From Gammaproteobacteria bacterium (lineage in GTDB: Bacteria; Pseudomonadota; Gammaproteobacteria; Chromatiales; Chromatiaceae), in the NCBI GenBank assembly GCA_030594925.1, contig JAUVEG010000013.1, positions 1 to 12,254 of the forward strand: 12,254 bases of DNA, in the 5' to 3' direction. Under the pieces are notes generated by a model. It saw only the letters and a program-made list of their open reading frames with translations, searched no databases and was not told the origin of the DNA. The first letter of the stretch is position 1; each line of letters begins with the position of its first letter. A program made the translations under genes and the position numbers. Positions 6,976-12,254 of this stretch are shown piece by piece.

Positions 6976-7416
6976 ATGAATATGCTTGTACGAAACCCCT
7001 GGAACCTGCTCGACCAGTGGCACAATGAGATGGGGCAGTTGCTGAACACCCCCGCAGGGCGTGATGACACCAGCCTGGTCGAAGGCAGCGACTGGTCTCC
7101 TGCCGTTGACATCAAAGAGGAAGAGGAACGTTTTCTGATTCATGCCGATATCCCCGGAGTCAGCGCAGATGACATCGAAGTCTCGATGGACCAGGGCGTA
7201 CTGACTATCAAGGGAGAGCGCAAACACGAATCCACCGAGAGTGGAAAAGATTACAAACGCCTGGAGCGCTCTCACGGGGTCTTCATACGGCGCTTCTCTC
7301 TACCGGATACTGTCAATGCCGACAACATCAGCGCATCCAGTCAGGACGGCGTACTTGAAATCGTCCTGCCCAAGTCGGCGCCGCAGATGCCGCGCCGCAT
7401 AGAGGTTAACAGCTGA
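6976..7416 (+). CDS. Hsp20-family small heat-shock protein
   Basis: Small heat-shock proteins are ATP-independent chaperones that hold unfolding proteins in the cytoplasm as large oligomers. The 146-residue product has an N-terminal arm with the MNMLVRNPWNLLDQW start common in proteobacterial Hsp20s, then an alpha-crystallin domain at about 40-133 (WSPAVDIKEEEERFLIHADI, PGVSADDIEVSMDQGVLTIKG, and the GVLEIVLPK hallmark at 125-133). A short tail carries an I142-E-V144 oligomerisation motif. The ATG at 6976 has GGAG seven bases upstream; an ATG at 6971 is out of frame and stops at once. The gene is monocistronic, with a sigma32-like promoter upstream and a hairpin downstream. It stands apart functionally from its envelope and rRNA neighbours. 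Confidence 0.96.
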   Translation: MNMLVRNPWNLLDQWHNEMGQLLNTPAGRDDTSLVEGSDWSPAVDIKEEEERFLIHADIPGVSADDIEVSMDQGVLTIKGERKHESTESGKDYKRLERSHGVFIRRFSLPDTVNADNISASSQDGVLEIVLPKSAPQMPRRIEVNS

Positions 7417-7423
7417 TAAAGAT

Positions 7424-7458
7424 GCCCTGATCGAATCGTCATGCTCTTCGATCAGGGC
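7424..7458. terminator. Hairpin terminator between convergent hsp20 and rsmI
   Basis: A perfect 12-bp stem, GCCCTGATCGAA (7424-7435) with TTCGATCAGGGC (7447-7458), encloses an 11-base loop and starts eight bases after the hsp20 stop. A T-run (7469-7473) follows about 10 bases later on the plus strand; the minus side lacks a good T-tract. As it lies between converging genes it may serve both, though it is not a textbook intrinsic terminator in either direction. Confidence 0.7.
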
Positions 7459-7465
7459 TATATCC

Positions 7466-7498
7466 AGGTTTTTCTATTCCCCCAAACCCCCATCTCAT
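7466..7498 (+). repeat. Possible degraded third copy of the dispersed element
   Basis: The stretch AGGTTTTTCTATT followed by CCCCCAAACCCCCATCT closely resembles two conserved parts of the 157-bp element (AAGTTTTTCTAC and TTCCCCCGAACCCCCATCC) joined with the core missing. The following bases to about 7513 vaguely match the right end. The left end is absent. It looks like an internally deleted relic, but the match is short and C-rich. Confidence 0.4.
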
Positions 7499-7519
7499 CA
7501 ATTCATATCAGGATGGTGG

Positions 7520-8362
7520 TCACTTCTCTTTCATCTTCAACAGCAACTGATAGAGTTCCCGCTTTGGCTGGCCACTGATGCGGGCAGCGACTCTTGCAGC
7601 CTGGTTGGGCGGCATTTCATCGGCCAGTATCTGCAGCACTCTCTCGACAGAGCCCGGCAGCGTAACCCGGTTCTCACTCGCAGCAACCATGACCACAAAT
7701 TCACCGCGCTGCTGATTATTGTCCGCAGTCATCGTTTGCAGCAATCGGCCGAGCGGCTGATCGATAATGGTTTCATATCGCTTGGTCAACTCACGCGCCA
7801 CCACCACACGGCGATCCTCGCCAAACAGCGACCGCATATCATCCAAACAGTGCAGAATGCGGTGAGGTGATTCATAAAACACCAGCGTCGATGGAAAATC
7901 AATCAACTGCTGCAGACGCTTGCGGCGCTTTACCTGCGTACGAGGCAGGAAGCCCTCAAACAGAAATCGGTCCGTCGGCAATCCTGACGCCGACAATGCG
8001 GCAATAACAGCACTTGCCCCGGGCAGCGGGATAACATCCACCCCTCTCTCCCTGCAGGCGCTGACAATACGATAGCCCGGATCGCAAATCAGGGGCGTTC
8101 CCGCATCACTCACCAGGGCAATCTCTTTCCCGGCAAGCAGTAACTCGACAAGTTGCTGTGATCGTTGCCGCTCATTATGCTCATGAAAAGAGAGTGTTTT
8201 AGCGTCAATCCCCAGGTGAGAGAGCAATCCTGCAGTGTGCCGTGTATCTTCGGCGGCAATCAAATCAACCCGTTTCAGCACCTCGACAGCGCGCAGGGTG
8301 ATGTCCCCAAGATTACCGATAGGGGTGGCAACAACATAAAGCCTGCCTGTTTGCATTGACAT
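7520..8362 (-). CDS. rsmI: 16S rRNA (cytidine(1402)-2'-O)-methyltransferase RsmI
   Basis: RsmI (YraL) transfers a methyl group from SAM to the 2'-OH of C1402 in 16S rRNA, completing m4Cm1402 with RsmH. With the ATG at 8362 it has 280 residues, close to the family norm. It shows the tetrapyrrole-methylase-type fold motifs: LYVVATPIGNLGDIT (8-22), AAEDTRHT (36-43), SDAGTPLICDPG (85-96), PLPGASA (112-118), FLFEGFLPR (133-141), and VFYESPHR further on. An upstream in-frame TTG at 8389 would add nine atypical residues; AAGGG just before 8362 favours the ATG (or the one two codons later). The gene is divergent from lpoA, from which it is separated by repeat copy 2, and convergent with hsp20. Confidence 0.97.
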   Translation of the reverse strand: MSMQTGRLYVVATPIGNLGDITLRAVEVLKRVDLIAAEDTRHTAGLLSHLGIDAKTLSFHEHNERQRSQQLVELLLAGKEIALVSDAGTPLICDPGYRIVSACRERGVDVIPLPGASAVIAALSASGLPTDRFLFEGFLPRTQVKRRKRLQQLIDFPSTLVFYESPHRILHCLDDMRSLFGEDRRVVVARELTKRYETIIDQPLGRLLQTMTADNNQQRGEFVVMVAASENRVTLPGSVERVLQILADEMPPNQAARVAARISGQPKRELYQLLLKMKEK

Positions 8363-8413
8363 CTTGCCCTTCACTCCCGATACTTGCAACGGTATTTTAA
8401 TCTATTCTGGTGT

Positions 8414-8569
8414 TGAGGAAGCTCTGATCAAGTCGCTTCGCGTCTCGGGCAGAGCATCCCTGCAAGTTTTTCTACGGGGGAAGGGTTATCTATTATTGGT
8501 TTTTAATGGGAAATTCGGAACACCCTTCCCCCGAACCCCCATCCCATAGACTTATTCAGAGGTTCCTTA
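8414..8569 (+). repeat. Dispersed inverted-repeat element, copy 2 (upstream of lpoA)
   Basis: This is the second copy of the element at 3775-3931, in the same orientation relative to the plus strand. The left end GAGGAAGCTCTGATCAAG and the right end (reverse complement AAGGAACCTCTGAATAAG) form an imperfect terminal inverted repeat of 18 bp. An 11-bp perfect internal stem pairs CGGGGGAAGGG (8475-8485) with CCCTTCCCCCG (8523-8533). The right flank is TA; the left flank reads TG where copy 1 has TA. It fills most of the gap between divergent rsmI and lpoA and ends five bases before the lpoA ATG. An ORF reading through it in frame into lpoA appears to be accidental. Confidence 0.85.
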
Positions 8570-8574
8570 GTATT

Positions 8575-9876
8575 ATGCTACCACTTAAAAAACTTTTTCC
8601 GGCTTTTGCTCTTGCCCTTTCTCTTGCCATGTCAGGATGTACCTCCATGGGGCTGGATACCTTTGGAATCGGTGTCAATCAAGCCCGTGCAGATCGCGCC
8701 GAGACATTGGCAAACAAGGGAGACTACGCAGGCGCCGCCTACCTGTATGAGAACCTGGCGCGCTCAAATAAAGGCAGTAAGCGGCGTACCTACCTGCAGA
8801 AAGCCCTGAACTATTATGAGAGAGCAGGAGACAATGCTTCCGCTGCGCGTATCAGGATGGGAATTGCCAACGAAGCAATCACCACCTCGAATATCACGAC
8901 TGGTGAAATCGCTGTTCTACTCCCCTCATCCGGTGTCTACGCCAAAGCCGCCAATGCTGTTCGCCGGGGAATGGAGTCAGTGCATGCACGTCAGCCCGAG
9001 GGGAAACGCCCGACACTGCGCTATATCGACAGCAGCGACAGCAAACTCGCCGGCGCCATTGGAGAGGCTGATTCGGCAGCCATGATCATCGGCCCTCTCA
9101 GCAAGGCTTCCGTAAAACATGTTGTCTCCAAAGGCAAACCCAACTCCACCACCATCACTCTCAACCAGGTGAGTGATTACTCGCCAAAGGGGGTCTATCA
9201 ATTCGGCCTCTCCCCCATAGCGGAGGGGGAGATGATCGCTGAGAAAGCCTGGACAGACGGGCATCGCACAACAGCCATCATCTACCCGGATACAAGTTGG
9301 GGAAGCCGTTATGAAAAAGGCTTTCGGCGGAGCTGGAAATCCCTTGGCGGCGCTGTTGCAGGCAGTGTGCGTTACGCACAGAATAGCACCAGTTTCGGCG
9401 ATAAGGTCAAAGAGCTGATGAAAAACCCGGCGGATGCCGTATTTATCGTTGCCAAACCCAGCAAGGCGCGTCAAATTCGTGCTCAATTACTGCTCGCAGG
9501 CGGTAAAAGCCCAGCGGCTTACGCCTCCTCAACCGCCTATGACAGACGCCTTTATGGCCACAAGGATACTAATTTCGAGAATGTCTGGATACCGGTATTG
9601 CGCTGGACAGTGCCTGGAGCAACGTCTGCATCCATCCCCTCGTACCAGGAACTTGAGTCAGGCGGCGCCATTAATCCCGGCCTGGCAAAATTTTATGCTT
9701 TCGGCATTGATGCAATGCTGCTGGCGCTGAACGCAGGGGATATCAGCCGGGGAAAAGTTCTCAAAGGAGCGACCGGTGATCTGAGCCTCGACAGTAATGG
9801 TGTCGTCAGACGCAATATGCTATGGCTCCATTATCATAACGGCACTTTGACTCAACACCAGCCTCGCAGCAGCTAG
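8575..9876 (+). CDS. lpoA: Penicillin-binding protein activator LpoA, short form (outer-membrane lipoprotein)
   Basis: LpoA is an outer-membrane lipoprotein that reaches through the periplasm to stimulate PBP1A. The product starts MLPLKKLFPAFALALSLA and has a lipoprotein signal ending M-S-G-C22. A short helical, TPR-like region follows (about 36-100: ADRAETLANKGDYAGAAYLY, then YLQKALNYYERAGD). From about residue 111 there is a periplasmic-binding-protein-like domain (GEIAVLLPSSGVYAKAANAV, AAMIIGPLSKASV, VYQFGLSPIAEGE, TTAIIYPDTSWGSRY). At 433 residues it is much shorter than E. coli LpoA (678), with most of the difference in the N-terminal TPR domain. I start at 8575 because the lipoprotein signal begins there; the 23 extra upstream codons come from the repeat element. 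AGAGG at 8558-8562, 12 bases upstream, is a weak ribosome site inside the element's terminal repeat. yraN follows after 16 bases. Confidence 0.92.
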   Translation: MLPLKKLFPAFALALSLAMSGCTSMGLDTFGIGVNQARADRAETLANKGDYAGAAYLYENLARSNKGSKRRTYLQKALNYYERAGDNASAARIRMGIANEAITTSNITTGEIAVLLPSSGVYAKAANAVRRGMESVHARQPEGKRPTLRYIDSSDSKLAGAIGEADSAAMIIGPLSKASVKHVVSKGKPNSTTITLNQVSDYSPKGVYQFGLSPIAEGEMIAEKAWTDGHRTTAIIYPDTSWGSRYEKGFRRSWKSLGGAVAGSVRYAQNSTSFGDKVKELMKNPADAVFIVAKPSKARQIRAQLLLAGGKSPAAYASSTAYDRRLYGHKDTNFENVWIPVLRWTVPGATSASIPSYQELESGGAINPGLAKFYAFGIDAMLLALNAGDISRGKVLKGATGDLSLDSNGVVRRNMLWLHYHNGTLTQHQPRSS

Positions 9877-9892
9877 TGTTCCCCTCAGGAAA

Positions 9893-10249
9893 GTGAGCAG
9901 CAGGGAGACAGGAGGGCGCGCCGAGCAGTATGCGCTTGATTATCTGCGATCGCAGGGACTCAAGCTGGTCACACGCAACTTCCTGTGCCGCATGGGGGAG
10001 ATTGACCTCATCATGACGCACAAAAAACATCTCGTTTTTGTTGAGGTTCGCTACCGGAAAAACAGCAATTACGGAACCCCGGCGGCAACGATCAGCCGCA
10101 CCAAACAGAGCCGCTTGACGCGAACCGCAAATTTCTATCTGCAACGACAGGGGCATAACGCACCCTGCCGCTTTGACGTCGTTGCCATCGTCTCGCAACC
10201 GCAAGTAAAAATCGAGTGGATTCAAAATGCCTTTGAAGCAGTCGCCTAG
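9893..10249 (+). CDS. yraN: UPF0102 / YraN-family nuclease-fold protein
   Basis: YraN proteins have a restriction-endonuclease-like fold and no firmly established role. The 118-residue product carries the family pattern: RAEQYALDYLRSQGL (9-23), G35-E-I-D-L-I (acidic E36 and D38), VFVEVRYR (48-55, E51), TISRTKQSRL (66-75) and PCRFDVVAIV (91-100), ending IEWIQNAF. The metal-site pattern is E/D...E-x-R, as is common in this family. The start is GTG at 9893; AGGA lies only two bases upstream, a tight spacing, but no other start fits the conserved N-terminus. The gene follows lpoA by 16 bases and overlaps dolP by 23 bases. In E. coli and Pseudomonas diaA sits between yraN and dolP; here it is missing. 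Confidence 0.94.
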   Translation: MSSRETGGRAEQYALDYLRSQGLKLVTRNFLCRMGEIDLIMTHKKHLVFVEVRYRKNSNYGTPAATISRTKQSRLTRTANFYLQRQGHNAPCRFDVVAIVSQPQVKIEWIQNAFEAVA

Positions 10250-10832
10250 AAGCCTGCTGAGCATCTGCCTTAGCGTACTCATCCTGCTTCCGCTGCTGGG
10301 AGGTTGTACTGCTGCTGTTGTAGCAACCACCGCGACAGTTGCATCTACCATGCACGACAGGCGCACTACCGCCACCGTCATGGATGATCAGGAGATCAAA
10401 CTGCGCGCAAGAGCTACGCTAAGCGAGCATCCTGAAATCTCCGAACATTCACGCATACATGTCACCAGCTTTAACCGCCGCGTATTGATTTTCGGACAGG
10501 CCGAGAGCAGGGAGCTGGCGGATAAATTTGCACACCTGGTCAGCCGCCAGCCAAAACTCAAATCCGTCTACAACGAAGTTGAAGTAAGAGCGCGGGCTGA
10601 CAACCTGGATATCAGCAAGGACTCCGCCCTAACCAGCAAAGTCAAGGGATCACTGTGGCAGATCAGCATCAAGGGCTTTAACCCGACACGAGTCAAGGTC
10701 TCCACCACCCTGGGAAATGTCTATCTGCTCGGCCTGGTAACTCATGAAGAGGGACCTGCTGTCATCGAACATGTGCGCGGCATCAGCGGTGTAAAAAAGG
10801 TCATTGAGATCTTTGAATACCTTGAAGAGTAA
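10227..10832 (+). CDS. dolP: BON-domain outer-membrane lipoprotein, DolP (YraP)-like
   Basis: DolP is an outer-membrane lipoprotein with two BON domains; in E. coli it binds anionic phospholipid, gathers at division sites and supports envelope integrity. This 201-residue product has a lipoprotein signal ending L24-G-G-C27, then an Ala/Thr/Val-rich linker (AAVVATTATVASTMHDRRTT) also typical of YraP. Two BON domains follow, at about 54-122 (KLRARATLSEHPEI through VYNEVEVRA) and 130-198 (SKVKGSLWQI through VKKVIEIFEYL). Length is close to E. coli's 191. The ATG at 10227 lies inside the end of yraN, with no strong Shine-Dalgarno, so translation may be coupled to yraN. Together with lpoA it forms an envelope-lipoprotein operon. 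Confidence 0.93.
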   Translation: MPLKQSPRSLLSICLSVLILLPLLGGCTAAVVATTATVASTMHDRRTTATVMDDQEIKLRARATLSEHPEISEHSRIHVTSFNRRVLIFGQAESRELADKFAHLVSRQPKLKSVYNEVEVRARADNLDISKDSALTSKVKGSLWQISIKGFNPTRVKVSTTLGNVYLLGLVTHEEGPAVIEHVRGISGVKKVIEIFEYLEE

Positions 10833-10906
10833 CGGCTATCTCCAACAAAAACATCTCAACCACCTTTCTCCACAAGCTCGCTACAGCAGCTGGCAGAGAC
10901 AACCTG

Positions 10907-12238
10907 TTGACCGAAGCGTCCGACTGCTGGCCCTACGGCTATGACAACAGCCGTATACAGGCACAACCCGGAGCAGTTGTATTTGCATCTTCGCACGGTC
11001 AGATCAGGGAGATCATCGAGGTCTGCAGTCAAGCCGGTGCGCCGCTGGTGTGCCGTGGCAGCGGCACGGGGACAACAGGAGCGACAGTCCCCCTTGAGCA
11101 TGCCGTTGTGCTCTCATTCGAACGCATGCAGGAGATCATCGACATCGACCCTGCCAATCGTACCGCCACTGTTCAGCCCGGCGTCACTAACGCCGCGCTA
11201 CAGCAGGCCGTATCGCAATATCGGTTTTTCTGGCCACCCGACCCAACCAGTGCTGAAATCTGCACCATCGGAGGAAATCTCGCCTACAACTCTGCCGGCC
11301 CACGCGCCGTGAAATACGGCACCCCGAGAGAAAACACACTCGCCCTGAAAGCGATAACCGGTGATGCAAAAAGCTTTCACACAGGAACCCTCACCACCAA
11401 GGGAGTGGTTGGCTATGACCTGACACGCCTGCTGATCGGTTCGGAGGGAACCCTCGCGGTGATTACAGAGGCCACCCTGAAACTTACACCGCAGGCCGAA
11501 AGCAGACGCACCATGCGAGCCAGCTACCGGGATATCCACGCAGCAGCGCATGCTGTAGCCGCCATCATGTCGCAGCCTGTGACACCCTGCACGCTGGAGT
11601 TCATGGATCATTCTGCGTTGCAAATGGTGCGCAACTTCTCGGATCTGCAGCTGGATGCCGATGTTGGCGCCATGCTGATGATCGAGGTCGACGCCATGGA
11701 GCATGCCATCGATGAGGCCGCCGCACAGGTAGCCGCCGCCGCCAGAGTCGATGGCTGCAGCGAAATCCGCATCGCTAGCACACAGCAGGAGGTGGATCAG
11801 CTGTGGAAAACACGCAAGGCGCTCTCACCGGCATTGCGCAATATCGCACCAAAAAAAATCAACGAGGATGTCGTAGTTCCAATCTCACAACTGCCGCGTC
11901 TGATCGAAGGGCTTGAAAAACTCTCGCTGCAGCACCGCATACAAATCGTCAACTTTGGTCATGCGGGAAACGGCAACATCCACGTCAACCTGCTGACGAA
12001 CCCGGATGACCACGAGGAGACGGTGCGTGCCGAAGCCTGTCTGTCAGACATCTTCTCACTGGTGCTGGAACTGCAGGGAACCCTCTCCGGAGAACATGGC
12101 GTCGGACTTGTAAAACGTGATCACATCGCACGCGAACTTGATCCGGTTGCACTGCAGTTGATGCATCAAATCAAACGCCAGTTCGATCCAAACAACATCC
12201 TGAACCCCGGCAAGACCTTGCCGGAGACAGTAGATTAG
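10907..12238 (+). CDS. FAD-linked oxidase, GlcD / D-lactate dehydrogenase type (N-terminus probably longer)
   Basis: This is a VAO/PCMH-type flavoprotein of the GlcD/Dld family, which oxidises 2-hydroxy acids such as D-lactate or glycolate. From the TTG at 10907, 443 residues show the FAD-binding region (VVFASSHGQIREII, CRGSGTGTTG at 49-58, IGGNLAYNSAGPRAVKYG at 121-138, GYDLTRLLIGSEGTLAVITE at 169-188). The C-terminal cap has NFGHAGNGNIHVNLL (349-363), GTLSGEHGVG (391-400) and FDPNNILNPGK (426-436). No GlcE, GlcF or 4Fe-4S partner is visible before the window ends. Family-like sequence continues upstream in frame to about 10862 (FLHKLATAAGRDNLL), yet no ATG, GTG or TTG occurs there before an in-frame stop at 10823. 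TTG 10907 is therefore only the first conventional start. The substrate cannot be assigned. Confidence 0.9.
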   Translation: MTEASDCWPYGYDNSRIQAQPGAVVFASSHGQIREIIEVCSQAGAPLVCRGSGTGTTGATVPLEHAVVLSFERMQEIIDIDPANRTATVQPGVTNAALQQAVSQYRFFWPPDPTSAEICTIGGNLAYNSAGPRAVKYGTPRENTLALKAITGDAKSFHTGTLTTKGVVGYDLTRLLIGSEGTLAVITEATLKLTPQAESRRTMRASYRDIHAAAHAVAAIMSQPVTPCTLEFMDHSALQMVRNFSDLQLDADVGAMLMIEVDAMEHAIDEAAAQVAAAARVDGCSEIRIASTQQEVDQLWKTRKALSPALRNIAPKKINEDVVVPISQLPRLIEGLEKLSLQHRIQIVNFGHAGNGNIHVNLLTNPDDHEETVRAEACLSDIFSLVLELQGTLSGEHGVGLVKRDHIARELDPVALQLMHQIKRQFDPNNILNPGKTLPETVD

Positions 12239-12254
12239 TATCTATTTCTGAAAT

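Noticed and set aside
8363..8413. Promoter for rsmI on the minus strand.
   Set aside because: TTGATC and TAAAAT-like boxes exist but with poor spacing (15 or 21 bases); no convincing pair.
8506..8574. Upstream in-frame extension of lpoA beginning at an ATG at 8506.
   Set aside because: It is encoded by the repeat element, and the lipoprotein signal peptide begins at 8575.
11198..11704. Minus-strand open frame of 168 codons opposite the FAD oxidase.
   Set aside because: The plus strand carries strong conserved FAD-binding motifs over the same bases.

Overview
The window looks like chromosomal DNA of a gammaproteobacterium. Two conserved loci sit here in the order known from Pseudomonas-type genomes. 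On the left, on the minus strand, is the start of the division and cell-wall (dcw) cluster: mraZ, rsmH, ftsL, ftsI and the 5' end of murE. The RNase P RNA gene (rnpB) lies directly upstream of it. On the right, the rsmI / lpoA / yraN / dolP neighbourhood is followed by a GlcD-type FAD oxidase gene. There is no phage, CRISPR array, tRNA, rRNA or intact transposase. Coding GC content is moderate. I cannot name the genus.

Layout. 1-293: 5' end of murE (-). 290-3747: ftsI, ftsL, rsmH, mraZ (-), tightly packed, with stop/start overlaps at three of the four junctions. 3748-4187: leader and promoter of the dcw operon, with a clear sigma70 promoter, tandem MraZ operator boxes just past the predicted transcription start, and a 157-bp inverted-repeat-ended element in the leader. 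4188-4547: rnpB (-) with its own promoter. 4598-4654: a heptamer-periodic repeat array. 4660-6771: a HerA-type ATPase and an upstream small unknown protein (-). 6976-7416: a small heat-shock protein (+) with a sigma32-like promoter and a hairpin terminator shared with the convergent rsmI. 7520-8362: rsmI (-). 8414-8569: a second copy of the inverted-repeat element. 8575-10832: lpoA, yraN, dolP (+). 10907-12238: FAD-linked oxidase (+).

How the genes fit together. Most of the window serves the cell envelope. FtsI and FtsL build the septum, MurE makes the precursor, LpoA is the outer-membrane activator of PBP1A, DolP is an outer-membrane lipoprotein linked to division-site envelope integrity, and MraZ controls the dcw operon. 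RsmH and RsmI, encoded on either side of rnpB, both methylate the same 16S rRNA nucleotide (C1402).

The parts least explained by known synteny are: the herA/unknown/hsp20 block between rnpB and rsmI; the two-copy dispersed element, each copy next to an envelope gene and carrying a G-quadruplex-type motif; the 56-bp heptamer array; the shortened LpoA; the missing diaA; and the lack of a standard start codon for the full-length FAD oxidase.
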